From contig JABJGH010000053.1 in the NCBI GenBank assembly GCA_018662365.1, positions 18,760 to 82,759 on the forward strand: 64,000 bases of DNA. Reading direction: 5' to 3'. The notes under the pieces are model-generated. The model ran no database searches. It worked only from the letters and a program-made list of their open reading frames with translations, and was not told the origin of the DNA. This DNA comes from Chloroflexota bacterium. Its GTDB lineage: Bacteria; Chloroflexota; Anaerolineae; Anaerolineales; UBA11579. Numbering within the stretch: position 1 is the first letter of the stretch; each line of letters starts with the position of its first letter. Of this stretch, positions 52,205 through 61,723 are shown piece after piece. The position numbers and the translations under genes are program-made.

Positions 52205-52873
52205 ATGCTAAAAATACTACTAGTTGATGATCACGAAGTCGTAAGGTTAGGCTTGAATGCATTACTTTCAAATTATCCCGGATTTGAAGTTGTAGCGGAA
52301 GCAGCTAACGCTGACGAGGCCTTAGAAAAAGCTGAAGAATACAAGCCAGATGTCATCATTATGGATGTGCGGTTACCTGGAAAAAACGGAATTGAGGCAA
52401 CTAAAAATATTTTAAAGGTACTCCCCGATACCAAGGTGATCATGCTCACTTCGTTTGCTGAAGATGAACTTTTATTCGATGCAATTAACGCGGGTGCATA
52501 TGGGTATGTATTGAAGCAAATTGGCAGTGATGATCTAATTAGGTCTTTAGAAGCAATTGGACGGGGTGAAGCTTTGATTGACCCCGCTATGACCCAAAAG
52601 GTCTTTAAACGTGTGCGTGAGGCCTCTAGAAGGGCAACGGATGAGGCTTTTTCATCCTTAAGCGATCAAGAAATACGAATTCTTGCCCTTATCTCAAAAG
52701 GACATACAAATAAAGAAATAGCCGCCCAGATTTTCTTAAGTGAAAAAACTGTAAGAAACTATGTGAGTTCAATTCTTTCAAAACTCAATCTTAGGACTAG
52801 GTCTGAAGCTGCGGCTTATGCGGTCACGCACGATATTGCCGATCACTTACCCCCGACTATTCAAAAAAGTTAA
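52205..52873 (+). CDS. NarL/LuxR-family response regulator
   Basis: 222 aa. Receiver [19 protein letters not shown] with phosphoacceptor in [13 protein letters not shown] (D about 54) and LKQ lysine; C-terminal LuxR HTH ([55 protein letters not shown]). Partner of the adjacent divergent kinase. Followed by an intrinsic terminator. Confidence 0.93.
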   Translation: MLKILLVDDHEVVRLGLNALLSNYPGFEVVAEAANADEALEKAEEYKPDVIIMDVRLPGKNGIEATKNILKVLPDTKVIMLTSFAEDELLFDAINAGAYGYVLKQIGSDDLIRSLEAIGRGEALIDPAMTQKVFKRVREASRRATDEAFSSLSDQEIRILALISKGHTNKEIAAQIFLSEKTVRNYVSSILSKLNLRTRSEAAAYAVTHDIADHLPPTIQKS

Positions 52874-52878
52874 TTTCT

Positions 52879-52906
52879 AAAAAGACTACCTTCGGTAGTC
52901 TTTTTT
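52879..52906. terminator. intrinsic terminator between regulator and CBS gene
   Basis: AAAAGACTACCTTCGGTAGTCTTTTTT: stem AAAGACTAC/GTAGTCTTT closed by a UUCG-type loop, A/T runs on both sides. It lies between convergent genes. Confidence 0.85.
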
Positions 52907-52908
52907 CA

Positions 52909-53334
52909 TTAATCTTCAAAAGTTTCAAGAATTACCTTAAAAATATCAGAAACAGTAATAATTCCCACAAGTTCTCCATCATCTACAACTGGCACCCCCC
53001 CGATCTTCCTGACCAACATTAATTCAGCCAACTTTCGAATAGTATCCCCAGAAGAAACTGTGACTGGTTCATTTGTCATCACATCAGAAACCTTCAAACC
53101 AGATAATAAAAAATCTGTCTCATATTTTCCAAGGGAACTTACATCCGAGGGTCCGGCTTCGCGAATATCTCCATCGGTAACAATTCCTATCAATTTTCCA
53201 TCTTCTACAACAGGAAGACGCCGGATATCAGATTCCTTCATTAAAATTTCTGCCATCGATAAATGCATGCTTGGGTTGGCTGAATATGGGTTTGGTGTCA
53301 TCCAGTCTTTTACAAATACATTTTTCCTACCCAT
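52909..53334 (-). CDS. two-CBS-domain protein
   Basis: 141 aa consisting of one Bateman pair: VKDWMTPNPYSANPSMHLSMAEILMKESDIRRLPVVEDGKLIGIVTDGDIREAG and VSDVMTNEPVTVSSGDTIRKLAELMLVRKIGGVPVVDDGELVGIITVSDIFKVILETFED. CBS pairs bind adenine nucleotides and regulate partner proteins; no partner domain is fused. AGGAG ribosome site before the ATG. Confidence 0.9.
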   Translation of the reverse strand: MGRKNVFVKDWMTPNPYSANPSMHLSMAEILMKESDIRRLPVVEDGKLIGIVTDGDIREAGPSDVSSLGKYETDFLLSGLKVSDVMTNEPVTVSSGDTIRKLAELMLVRKIGGVPVVDDGELVGIITVSDIFKVILETFED

Positions 53335-53433
53335 CCTACAACTCCTAAAAAAAACACTTCAAAAAATATATACAAATTAGTACACAATGATGTTTTGCTT
53401 ATATATATCACAATCAGACAAGCTGAACAAATA

Positions 53434-53469
53434 AAAAGACCTTATGAAATTCATCTCATAAGGTCTTTT
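53434..53469 (-). terminator. intrinsic terminator downstream of the heme-oxygenase-fold gene
   Basis: AAAAGACCTTATGA and TCATAAGGTCTTTT form a 14-bp perfect stem with an 8-nt loop. On the minus strand it is followed by TTATTT. It separates the two same-strand genes. Confidence 0.8.
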
Positions 53470-53487
53470 ACTAAATATTCTTATATA

Positions 53488-54081
53488 TTAATGAAGAATT
53501 TGTTCCTCGTCGATACCGGTTAAACCATCCCAGAGTGCTTTGCTCATCTCTTCACATGCCATAATGGCTTTTTCTTGGTCTTCTTTGGATAAACTTTCCA
53601 TAAGATTGATCAATTTTTCGGCCTCATGGTGGTTATGAGTATGTTCAATAAAATATTCATCTGCTTCACTAGATAAGTCATAGAATTTCCTTAACCCATC
53701 TAGTTTTGAAGTAGCAGTTTCTGGTTGTTGAACTTCAAATGCATACAATGCGCCAATGGCCGTCTCGGGAGAATTAAATAATTTATTTGTAGAATCGATA
53801 AGACTTTGGATTTCATTGATTTTCGATACCCCGATCTTGGTACCTAATGAATTTGCAAATTTTTCCCAAAGTTCAATGTGTTCTTCTTCTTCCTCTACCG
53901 TATGATGGTCATTTAATGTTTTCCAGCCCATTGGCATTAAACTTATAAATGCACCATATTCTTCTGCATATCTCTTTAACTTCTCAACAGGCATTTTACC
54001 CTCACTCCATTTTTCATAAAAGGGATGTGACAAAATGCGATATTGGTCAACCTTTTGGTCTAATTTTTCTTGAATTGACAT
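53488..54081 (-). CDS. TenA/PqqC/CADD-like heme-oxygenase-fold protein
   Basis: 197 aa from ATG 54081, which has GGAGG 6 nt upstream; the track's start at 54153 adds 24 residues. HPFYEKWSEGKMPVEKLKRYAEEYGAFISLMPMGW is the family opening of PqqC/CADD-type proteins. Possible metal ligands: EEEEEHIELWEKF, ALYAFEVQQPE and EHTHNHHEAEKL. The last differs from the H-xxx-D-xx-H pattern I expect of CADD, so a dimetal site is uncertain. Options are a CADD-like p-aminobenzoate synthase, a TenA relative, or a metal-free homologue. Confidence 0.7.
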   Translation of the reverse strand: MSIQEKLDQKVDQYRILSHPFYEKWSEGKMPVEKLKRYAEEYGAFISLMPMGWKTLNDHHTVEEEEEHIELWEKFANSLGTKIGVSKINEIQSLIDSTNKLFNSPETAIGALYAFEVQQPETATSKLDGLRKFYDLSSEADEYFIEHTHNHHEAEKLINLMESLSKEDQEKAIMACEEMSKALWDGLTGIDEEQILH

Positions 54082-54165
54082 GTCATCCTCCAACAGTTTT
54101 AGTTTTTGATGGGTTAATATTACCAAATTTGTCCGAATTATCAATGGAATCAAGTCTTTGTTAAA

Positions 54166-54190
54166 TAAAAAAAGCTCAATTCTTTGAGCT
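54166..54190 (-). terminator. intrinsic terminator of the polyprenyl synthase operon
   Basis: AGCTCAA-ttct-TTGAGCT (54173-54190) with an A-run on the left, which becomes a T-run on the minus strand after the polyprenyl synthase stop at 54218. Confidence 0.75.
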
Positions 54191-54217
54191 ATTGGTAATA
54201 TTTTTTTATTAAATTAA

Positions 54218-55183
54218 TTAAAAATCTCGGTCGACGATATACCTAGCTAAATCCTCTAATGCTTTACGCTCTTCGCTCATCGGTAATTCGTTGAGAGAAG
54301 CTAAGCCTCGACTTACATATTTTTTAGCTTGACTTAGGGATTTTTCAACTGCCCCACTTTCCCTGATCGAACTGACCAAACGAGTCATTAGCGCATCATC
54401 CCCGTTTCCACCATTCAGCGCTCGCATAAAATCTTCATCATTGGGGTTTTCTTCAATATATATTAAGGCTGGCAAAGTCACTAGTCCCTGCCGTAAATCT
54501 GAGGCAACAGGTTTTCCCACATTTGCTTGAGCGCCGGTGAAATCTAAAATATCATCCACGATCTGGAAAGCCATACCAATTTCATAACCAAAGGTTTTCA
54601 TAATTGATGATAATTCATCTTTGCCTTCACTCAGGTATATTGGGGCTACCGTTGCTAATTCAAACATTGAAGCAGTCTTGGCATATATCCTTTCAAAATA
54701 ATCATCCCGGCTTACCAAACCACGGCTTTTGAACATCTGAGTAATTTCACCATTCACAATATCCGAAAGGGTTTGAGCAAATAAATTCATTACTTCGATC
54801 GAGTCGGTTTCAGCCGCTAACTTTGCTGCCCGTGCAAAAATAAAGTCACCCGTTAAGATGGTTGCCGCTGGGGACCATTTTGAATTAAGCGTAGGATTAC
54901 CTCTTCGCAATAAAGCCCCATCGATCATGTCATCATGCACCAGAGTTGCAGTATGGAGCATTTCAACGGCTGCAGCTAAGGTGATCGTTCTTTGTAAATC
55001 TGACCCTAGCATTTCGCCAGCTAATAAACATAATATCGGGCGGACTCTTTTTCCGCCGGAAGCCAATAAGTGTTCAACTGCGGATTTTAGGTCGGGATGA
55101 TGTCCCACAGATTGATCGCGCATTCTTTCTTCCACTTGCGGAAGATATTGTTGGACTGGGGTTTTAAAATTGATCGTTGTCAA
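54218..55183 (-). CDS. polyprenyl diphosphate synthase
   Basis: Chain-elongating trans-prenyltransferase; could supply the menaquinone tail. Motifs: GGKRVRPILCLLAGEM, first Asp-rich DDMIDGALLRRGNPT, second Asp-rich FQIVDDILDFTGAQANVGKPVASDLRQG. The chain-length class (C15-C50) cannot be fixed from sequence. The track extends to 55282 and overlaps tatD by 95 nt. A TTG at 55183, 5 nt after the tatD stop, gives a 321-aa protein starting LTTINFKTPVQQYLPQVEERM, which is the usual family start; the ribosome site is weak, so the start is provisional. Confidence 0.82.
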   Translation of the reverse strand: MTTINFKTPVQQYLPQVEERMRDQSVGHHPDLKSAVEHLLASGGKRVRPILCLLAGEMLGSDLQRTITLAAAVEMLHTATLVHDDMIDGALLRRGNPTLNSKWSPAATILTGDFIFARAAKLAAETDSIEVMNLFAQTLSDIVNGEITQMFKSRGLVSRDDYFERIYAKTASMFELATVAPIYLSEGKDELSSIMKTFGYEIGMAFQIVDDILDFTGAQANVGKPVASDLRQGLVTLPALIYIEENPNDEDFMRALNGGNGDDALMTRLVSSIRESGAVEKSLSQAKKYVSRGLASLNELPMSEERKALEDLARYIVDRDF

Positions 55184-55187
55184 AGAA

Positions 55188-55985
55188 TTAATTCCAATTA
55201 AATAGTTTTTCAGCATTCTCGGCTGTTTTATTGGCAACTTCCTCGATAGAAAGCTCCCTAATTTCTGATATTTTGTTCGCAATAAAACTTACATAGCTGG
55301 GTTCGTTTCGTTGACCTCGAAAACGCTGCGGTGTAAGATACGGCGAATCTGTTTCAATTAATAATTTTTCAATGTCACATCTTGCAACAACTTCTCTAAG
55401 AATTTTAGCATTTTTATAAGTTACTGGGCCAGAAATGCTTAGAAAAAAGTTTATTTCATTCGCCTGTTTTGCATCCTCAACATTTCCAGAAAAGGAGTGA
55501 AGTACTCCTGGTCTCGAAACCAGGTCGGATTCAGATTCGGTCAGTTTTGCAAACCATCGCTTTAGCATGGCCAATGTATCCTCTGTAGCTTCTCGATTAT
55601 GGATTACAACGGGTAGATCCATTTCCATCGCAAGCTCCAACTGCTGAAAGAAAATCTTGGCTTGTTTTTCTTTGGGAGTTTTGTCCCAATAGTAATCAAG
55701 ACCAATTTCTCCAATCGCAACCACTTTAGGATGCGAAGCCATTTCTTCTACTTCTTTTAAAGTTCTGTTTGTCCATCCCATCCCACTGTTGGGTTGCACC
55801 CCTACTGCTACAAAAATTTGAGGATACTTATCTGCCAATTCCAACGCCGATCGACTTGTTTCAATATCAATCCCAGGAATTAAAAACCTTTCAACCCCAA
55901 CATCAAATCCTCTTAAAATTACTTCCTCACGATCCTTATCAAATTGATCTAGGTTTAGATGACAATGCGTATCAGTTAACCGCAT
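55188..55985 (-). CDS. tatD: TatD-family metal-dependent deoxyribonuclease
   Basis: 265 aa TIM-barrel hydrolase. Metal ligands and motifs: TDTHCHLNLDQFD, GEIGLDYYWDKTPKEKQ, PVVIHNREATEDTL, GVLHSFSGNVEDA, LLIETDSPYLTPQRFRGQRNEP. Family enzymes have 3'-5' DNase activity. Four nt after the phosphohexomutase gene and close to the polyprenyl synthase, so the three probably form an operon. Confidence 0.92.
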   Translation of the reverse strand: MRLTDTHCHLNLDQFDKDREEVILRGFDVGVERFLIPGIDIETSRSALELADKYPQIFVAVGVQPNSGMGWTNRTLKEVEEMASHPKVVAIGEIGLDYYWDKTPKEKQAKIFFQQLELAMEMDLPVVIHNREATEDTLAMLKRWFAKLTESESDLVSRPGVLHSFSGNVEDAKQANEINFFLSISGPVTYKNAKILREVVARCDIEKLLIETDSPYLTPQRFRGQRNEPSYVSFIANKISEIRELSIEEVANKTAENAEKLFNWN

Positions 55986-55989
55986 TGAT

Positions 55990-57411
55990 CTATTTTAAAC
56001 CTGCTATGCGCAATCCATCTTCAAGGATAGCTTGAACCAAATCCCCATGGGTCGTTTCACAATATACTCGTAATTTTGGCTCCGTACCAGAGAATCTGAT
56101 CAGCAGCCATCCACCATCTTCCAAATAATATTGGAAGCCATCGGTATCATTCAAACTTGTTACCTTCAGTCCACCAATTGTTTCTGGTTTCGCATTTTTC
56201 ACTGTGTTTCTAATTTCTTCGCGATCGCCACTAAATAGGGTGTCAATGCGATCATAATAATGTTCGCCAACCTTGCTGAATAATACATCTAATAATTCGG
56301 TTGGTTTCATTTTCATTTTGACCATCATATCTAAGAAATACAGACCACCCAAAATACCATCTCTCTCTGGCACGTTCCCCCTAAAAGCATAACCACCAGA
56401 TTCTTCCCCACCAATTAAGGCATCGGTTTCGATCATTTTTGGTGCCACATATTTGAAGCCAACACCGGTTTCGTGTACTGGTACATCGTAAATCTCACCA
56501 AGTTTATTAAGCATTTTCGTGGTCGAAAGAGTTTTAACAATCGGTCCTCGCTCTCCACGTACCTCGAGCATATAATATGCGAGCAACCCAAAAACTCGTA
56601 ATTGATTTACAAAGTTACCTTTTTCATCCCCAATGCCCACACGGTCTGCGTCGCCATCCAAGATCAAGACTACATCACCTTGATTAGCTTTCGAAAATTT
56701 CAACCCCGCATCCACGTTTGGGGGAATCGGCTCTGGTCTCAACATTTCAGGAAATGATGGGTTTCGTTCATTATGAATTTCTAATACTTTCGTTCTTCCA
56801 CCCTTCAACAATCTCGTAAACCAGCCTGCGCCATTACCCCACATTGAATCGACCACCACCATTAAACCAGCTTCTTTAATGGGACCTAGATCAATTAATT
56901 TTTTTATGTGTTTTATATAGTCGATAGAGGCATCAAATTTTTCGATCAATCTCTGAAGATCAGCATCCTCATATGAAAGAAACTTTATGTCTTCAACAAG
57001 ATCTGGTATAGCGGCTTCAATTTCCTTCAACCCATCCGGATCGACCGCTCCCCCCATTTCATCGCGAACTTTGAAACCATTATCCTGAGGTGGATTATGG
57101 GAAGCTGTAATATTAATCGCCCCTATTGCCCGCTTAGCTACAACTGCGTATGAGATCACCGGGGTCGGCGTAGCTGTCTCTGTTAGGAATACTTTGAATC
57201 CATTTCCTGCAAGCACCTCAGCAACCGAGGTCGCAAATTTTTCACCTAAAAAGCGCTTGTCATATCCAACTACGATTGCTCTCCCCTTATTTCCTTTATT
57301 CAAATGATAGGTCGCAAAACCTTGCGCACATCGTTTTAAATTTTCAAATGTATATTCTCTGGCGATCATTCCTCGCCATCCATCCGTACCAAAAATTATT
57401 TTATAAACCAT
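55990..57411 (-). CDS. phosphoglucomutase/phosphomannomutase family protein
   Basis: 473 aa alpha-D-phosphohexomutase. Start [19 protein letters not shown]; catalytic phosphoserine in [15 protein letters not shown]; metal loop [13 protein letters not shown]; sugar-binding [20 protein letters not shown]; phosphate-binding [15 protein letters not shown]. Specificity for glucose, mannose or glucosamine phosphate cannot be settled. First gene of the pgm-tatD-polyprenyl synthase operon. Confidence 0.92.
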   Translation of the reverse strand: MVYKIIFGTDGWRGMIAREYTFENLKRCAQGFATYHLNKGNKGRAIVVGYDKRFLGEKFATSVAEVLAGNGFKVFLTETATPTPVISYAVVAKRAIGAINITASHNPPQDNGFKVRDEMGGAVDPDGLKEIEAAIPDLVEDIKFLSYEDADLQRLIEKFDASIDYIKHIKKLIDLGPIKEAGLMVVVDSMWGNGAGWFTRLLKGGRTKVLEIHNERNPSFPEMLRPEPIPPNVDAGLKFSKANQGDVVLILDGDADRVGIGDEKGNFVNQLRVFGLLAYYMLEVRGERGPIVKTLSTTKMLNKLGEIYDVPVHETGVGFKYVAPKMIETDALIGGEESGGYAFRGNVPERDGILGGLYFLDMMVKMKMKPTELLDVLFSKVGEHYYDRIDTLFSGDREEIRNTVKNAKPETIGGLKVTSLNDTDGFQYYLEDGGWLLIRFSGTEPKLRVYCETTHGDLVQAILEDGLRIAGLK

Positions 57412-57530
57412 TAAAACTCCAAAAAATCAGATAAATATCTGTGATATTTAGAACGAAATTTATTATATCAGGAATTGATAATTTATTCGAAAAAAATATT
57501 TCATTCAGGGGTCAAATCTATAAAAACAGT

Positions 57531-57536
57531 TATAAT
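57531..57536 (+). promoter_or_regulatory. -10 element of the cysteine desulfurase gene, likely leaderless
   Basis: TATAAT ends 7 nt before ATG 57544, the same spacing as at pstS. No Shine-Dalgarno can fit. The -35 is not convincing. Confidence 0.5.
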
Positions 57537-57543
57537 CGGTGTG

Positions 57544-58716
57544 ATGATGTCTAAAAACCCTAAAACATACCTAGATTATGCTGCAACCACCCCATTGGAT
57601 CCCAGAGTTTTTGACGTAATGGGGCCCTTCTTTACCTCGAAATATGGCAATCCATCCTCAGTTCACACCTTTGGGCAACAAGCGGAAGCAGCCGTTGAAA
57701 CCGCCAGAGAATCTCTTGCTGAATTTCTAAATTGTTCTCCAATGGAGGTCGTTTTTACCTCTTGCGGATCAGAAAGTGATAATTTAGCTTTACGCGGTGC
57801 GGCTTTTGCCGCCCGACAAATTCGAAAAGCTAATCATATCCTGATTAGTCTAGTGGAGCATCACGCTATATCTCACACAGCCGAACAGTTATCAAATGTT
57901 TTTGGTTTTGATTTGGAGTATTTACCCGTAAATGAATATGGTCAAGTAACGGGAGAGTCCGTAAAAGAAAGACTTAGAGAAGATACTGCAGTCGTTTCAA
58001 TAATGTTTGCCAATAATGAAATTGGGTCAATTAATCCTATTCGCGAAATTGGAGAAATTTGCCGAGGAAAAAACATTCCCTTTCATACGGATGCAGTCCA
58101 AGCCGCGGCTCATCTGGCTATTGACACCAGCACATTGAATGTCGATTTGTTGTCTCTCGGTGCCCATAAACTTTATGGTCCAAAAGGGATTGGTGCGCTA
58201 TATATTCGCCAGGGGACGCCTATTTTGACAACTCAAACTGGGGGTGGGCAAGAAAATAATTTTCGGGCTGGGACTTCCAATGTTGCATTTATTGTCGGGC
58301 AGGCTGAAGCATTTCGTCTATCCAAAGAAGAGCAACTAAATAATCATGCACATCTTATTCCTCTTCGAGATAGGCTGATCAAGGAAGTTCTCCAAATTAT
58401 TCCCGACGTTAAATTAACTGGTCATCCAACAGATCGCCTTCCAAATCATGCCAGTTTTGTATTTAAAAATGTGGGTGGCAATGAACTATTGATGATGCTT
58501 GATAACGCAGGATTCGCCTGCTCATCAGGATCTGCATGTAAAACAGGAAACCCTGAACCCTCGGAAGTATTAAATGCGATTGGATTATCAAGAGATTGGG
58601 GTCTGGGTTCCCTCCGTGTGACTCTAGGTAAATACACAAAAGATGAAGACATATCCCGATTTATAGAGATTCTCCCTCAATTGATCTCTGATAACCGAAA
58701 AATGAGGGGCTTTTAA
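57544..58716 (+). CDS. iscS: cysteine desulfurase (IscS/NifS family)
   Basis: Mobilises sulfur from cysteine for Fe-S clusters and thiolated tRNA; PLP enzyme. 390 aa from ATG 57544 (57547 also possible); the 23 upstream residues in the track are not family-like. Motifs: YLDYAATTPLDPRV, TSCGSESDNLALRGAAF, HTDAVQAAAH, PLP lysine in LSLGAHKLYGPKG, catalytic Cys in CSSGSACKTGNPEPS. Directly followed by mnmA, 2 nt later, which uses its persulfide sulfur. Confidence 0.93.
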   Translation: MMSKNPKTYLDYAATTPLDPRVFDVMGPFFTSKYGNPSSVHTFGQQAEAAVETARESLAEFLNCSPMEVVFTSCGSESDNLALRGAAFAARQIRKANHILISLVEHHAISHTAEQLSNVFGFDLEYLPVNEYGQVTGESVKERLREDTAVVSIMFANNEIGSINPIREIGEICRGKNIPFHTDAVQAAAHLAIDTSTLNVDLLSLGAHKLYGPKGIGALYIRQGTPILTTQTGGGQENNFRAGTSNVAFIVGQAEAFRLSKEEQLNNHAHLIPLRDRLIKEVLQIIPDVKLTGHPTDRLPNHASFVFKNVGGNELLMMLDNAGFACSSGSACKTGNPEPSEVLNAIGLSRDWGLGSLRVTLGKYTKDEDISRFIEILPQLISDNRKMRGF

Positions 58717-58718
58717 TC

Positions 58719-59843
58719 GTGAGTACAAAGGGAAAAAAAGTAGTTATTGCCATGAGCGGCGGTGTAGATAGCTCGGTTGCTGCGGCGATGCTGGTTGAAC
58801 AGGGTTACGAAGTCGTGGGCATGATGCTGAGACTTTGGAGTGATCCAGGCTCAGAAGTTTACAACCGCTGTTGTACACCTGCTTCTATGTCCATGGCGCG
58901 TAGAATTGCAGCTCAACTTGAAATTCCGTTTTATGCCGTCGATGCAAAAAATGTATTTAAAGATCAGGTGGTTGATTACTTTATCGAGGGTTATTCCCAG
59001 GGTGTCACGCCAAATCCTTGTTTAATGTGCAACCGACATATTCGTTGGGAATTTTTATTAAATAAGGCATTATCTCTAGATGCTGAATATATGGCCACAG
59101 GACATTATGCAAGAGTAATTCATGAAGAAGGGCAACCGGTTCAGTTGTTAAAGGGAATTGATGAAAGCAAAGATCAATCTTATGTCCTGAGTGTATTGAA
59201 TCAAAGTCAATTATCCCGAGCTTTATTTCCACTCGGCGAATTCACCAAAACTGAAATTCGAGAAATGGCAGAAAGTTATAAATTACCCGTTGCAAAAACT
59301 AAAGATAGTCAAGACCTTTGTTTTTTGGGGGGAAGTAATTATGCATCTTTCTTGGAAAAATATGCACCTAATACCTCCACCCCAGGGCAAATAATTCAAA
59401 AAGATGGGAACCAACTCGGAGAACATAATGGCCTTGCTTTTTACACGATTGGACAAAGAAAAGGTTTAGGATTATCCTCTCCTGTTCCCCTTTATGTGAT
59501 CGAGAAAGATATTCAAAATAACCAGATCATTGTCGGTCCGATGGAAGAATTAGGCCGATCAGAACTCTCAGCGGGAGCAGTAAACTGGGTAACGGGTGAT
59601 GTTCCGGATTCTCCTTTTGCAGGCGAAATCAAGATCAGGTATCAGGCGAGTAATTCTACAGGCGTGGTTACTCCGATAGATAGCGATAAGTTTAATATTG
59701 CCTTTGACCAACCTCTTCGCGATATTACCCCTGGGCAAGCTGCTGTCGTATATCAGGGGGAGGAAGTGATCGCAAATGGAATCATTGAAGGTGAAAATGA
59801 ATTGGCAAGGGATATTATTCCCGTTGAACTAGTGAGTAAATAA
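58719..59843 (+). CDS. mnmA: tRNA-specific 2-thiouridylase MnmA
   Basis: Thiolates U34 of tRNA-Lys/Glu/Gln. 374 aa: PP-loop IAMSGGVDSSVAAAML, GMMLRLW, catalytic Cys pair in NPCLMCNRHIRW and DSQDLCFLGG, plus GQRKGLGLSSPVPLYV. GTG start at 58719. Co-transcribed with the cysteine desulfurase, its likely sulfur donor. Confidence 0.95.
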   Translation: MSTKGKKVVIAMSGGVDSSVAAAMLVEQGYEVVGMMLRLWSDPGSEVYNRCCTPASMSMARRIAAQLEIPFYAVDAKNVFKDQVVDYFIEGYSQGVTPNPCLMCNRHIRWEFLLNKALSLDAEYMATGHYARVIHEEGQPVQLLKGIDESKDQSYVLSVLNQSQLSRALFPLGEFTKTEIREMAESYKLPVAKTKDSQDLCFLGGSNYASFLEKYAPNTSTPGQIIQKDGNQLGEHNGLAFYTIGQRKGLGLSSPVPLYVIEKDIQNNQIIVGPMEELGRSELSAGAVNWVTGDVPDSPFAGEIKIRYQASNSTGVVTPIDSDKFNIAFDQPLRDITPGQAAVVYQGEEVIANGIIEGENELARDIIPVELVSK

Positions 59844-59845
59844 AA

Positions 59846-60121
59846 ATGACAATTCCAGGTATCTTATTTGGGTTTTTAATATCAAGTTTTTATGGGTTAA
59901 TTTTTCACTTTTGGCGCGGGGGAAATGGTGGTCGCTTATTTTTATATTTGATCTTTTCTTGGATTGGGTTTTGGATCGGTCATACATTAGGTAATTCCTT
60001 CGGATGGACCTTCTATTCTTTTGGAGTTCTTAGGGTGGGCATGGCCACTATTGGGAGTATTGTTTCTCTAGCCCTTGGCTATTATCTGAGTCTTATTGAT
60101 ACAGGGGAAATTAGTTCATGA
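59846..60121 (+). CDS. small three-helix membrane protein
   Basis: 91 aa, three TM segments (about 4-22, 28-50, 58-82), with a Gly/Arg-rich first loop (HFWRGGNGGRLFLY). No family recognised. Starts 2 nt after mnmA and its stop overlaps trmI as ATGA, so it is embedded in the tRNA-modification operon. Confidence 0.65.
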   Translation: MTIPGILFGFLISSFYGLIFHFWRGGNGGRLFLYLIFSWIGFWIGHTLGNSFGWTFYSFGVLRVGMATIGSIVSLALGYYLSLIDTGEISS

Positions 60122-60942
60122 CCATTAAACTTCAACAAAATTCATCAAAATTAAAAATTGGTGACCTTGTTCATCTCGTTGGAGAAAAAAACCGCGGATA
60201 TGTAATTTCTTTGACTCCGGGAAAAGAGATGCAATCCCATTTAGGAATCATCTGCCATGATGATCTGGTAGGACTCACCTGGGGAGAACGAGTTCAAACC
60301 CATCTGGGCAGTGTATTCATGATTCTCCAACCTGCTCTGGACGATCTATTAAGAGATATCAAACGTCAAACTCAGATCATGTACCCTAAAGATATTGCGT
60401 ACATCCTAGTGACAATGGGGATAGGTGCTGGAAGCGTGATATTAGAATGCGGCACAGGTTCGGGGGCTTTCACCACTGCTCTTGCTTTTACAGTTGGCAA
60501 AGAGGGCAAGATATATTCGTATGAAAACAGAGAACAAAATCAAAATACTGCAAAAAAAAATCTTGAACTTTTTGGTCTATCAGAACAGGTTGAATTCAAG
60601 GTTGGGGATGCAATCGATGGTTTTCAGGAAAGAAATATTCCAGCGATATTTTTAGACTTGCCGGATGCCCACAAATATATCCCCCAGGTCAGGGAGTCCT
60701 TAATTCCTGGTGGATTTTTTGGTTGTCTTCTACCCACCACTAATCAAGTATCAGAAATGATTACTGCCTTGAAAAAACAAAATTTTGCATTTATTGAAGT
60801 TTCTGAAATCTTACACCGTTATTACAAACCAAGTGCAACAAGATTAAGACCGGCAGATAAAATGGTTGGGCATACTGGATTTCTAGTTTTTGCAAGACGA
60901 ATTACGCATTATCATGAAAACAATAAGGATTTCGATTTTTAA
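60118..60942 (+). CDS. trmI: tRNA (adenine-58-N1)-methyltransferase TrmI
   Basis: 274 aa. N-terminal beta domain (KIGDLVHLVGEKNRGYVISLTPGKEMQSHLGIICHDDLVGLTWGERVQTHLG), the family's RQTQIMYPKDIAYIL, SAM motif VILECGTGSGAFTTALA, IYSYENREQN and AIFLDLPDAHKYI (active-site DxP region), ending HTGFLVFARR. Methylates A58 in the T-loop using SAM. Confidence 0.93.
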   Translation: MTIKLQQNSSKLKIGDLVHLVGEKNRGYVISLTPGKEMQSHLGIICHDDLVGLTWGERVQTHLGSVFMILQPALDDLLRDIKRQTQIMYPKDIAYILVTMGIGAGSVILECGTGSGAFTTALAFTVGKEGKIYSYENREQNQNTAKKNLELFGLSEQVEFKVGDAIDGFQERNIPAIFLDLPDAHKYIPQVRESLIPGGFFGCLLPTTNQVSEMITALKKQNFAFIEVSEILHRYYKPSATRLRPADKMVGHTGFLVFARRITHYHENNKDFDF

Positions 60943-60959
60943 GCTATTAATCAAACATT

Positions 60960-61574
60960 ATGGTCGATATTGAAAATTTAACCCCGAGCAATATTAGCAA
61001 GAATTTAAACGCCAATTTAAATGGATCCTCAGCGATTGTAGATTTTCCCAAAGAACTACTAGAGGGGAGTCCTAGAAAGGCATCTGTTTTAATTCCCCTC
61101 CAACACAAAGAGGATGGATGGCATGTACTCTTCATTCGGCGGACTTCCATTCCGGGAGATTTTCACAGTGGACAGGTTGCTTTTCCTGGAGGATCCGAAG
61201 ACCCAGAGGATAAAAACCCCATCGATACCGCTCTCAGGGAAACATGTGAAGAAATTGGGATTGAACAGGAAAATATTGAGGTATTGGGAGAAATGAATAA
61301 ATTTCTTACGATCTCAAATTTTTTGGTTACGCCAATCGTTGGCATCATCCCCTGGCCAGCTAAATTTATTCCTTCGGAAGATGAAGTAGATCGGATTTTC
61401 ACCATTCCCCTATCATGGTTATTTGATAAAAATAATCAAGAAAAAAAAGATCGAAAATTGCCAAATGGCATTAAGTTATCGGTTACATATTTTGAGGAAT
61501 ATGATGGGGAAGTCCTCTGGGGAGCTAGTGCAAAAATCTTAGAAGTATTCATGGAAGTTATCAATATCTTTTGA
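60960..61574 (+). CDS. NUDIX hydrolase, CoA-pyrophosphatase-like
   Basis: 204 aa. VAFPGGSEDPEDKNPIDTALRETCEEIGI holds the Nudix box, preceded by HVLFIRRTSIPGDFHSGQ and SVLIPL. The layout with FPGG and late REtxEEIG resembles NudL/Nudt7 coenzyme A diphosphatases. Starts 17 nt after trmI with no visible Shine-Dalgarno. Followed by a bidirectional terminator. Confidence 0.85.
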   Translation: MVDIENLTPSNISKNLNANLNGSSAIVDFPKELLEGSPRKASVLIPLQHKEDGWHVLFIRRTSIPGDFHSGQVAFPGGSEDPEDKNPIDTALRETCEEIGIEQENIEVLGEMNKFLTISNFLVTPIVGIIPWPAKFIPSEDEVDRIFTIPLSWLFDKNNQEKKDRKLPNGIKLSVTYFEEYDGEVLWGASAKILEVFMEVINIF

Positions 61575-61660
61575 GAACACATTTCCTTTATCAGATTATA
61601 AAATTATTGTACAAATCCGTATTTTGCAGAAAAATTATATCCAGTGGAATCCTTCTATAC

Positions 61661-61697
61661 AAAAAAAGCTCTGTTGAAAAATCAACAGAGCTTTTTA
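61661..61697. terminator. bidirectional terminator between NUDIX gene and rplY
   Basis: AAAAAGCTCTGTTGA and TCAACAGAGCTTTTT form a 15-bp perfect stem with a 4-nt loop, A-run left, T-run right, between convergent genes. Confidence 0.9.
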
Positions 61698-61723
61698 TAT
61701 TTAGATAATGTATTTTGGGAAGA

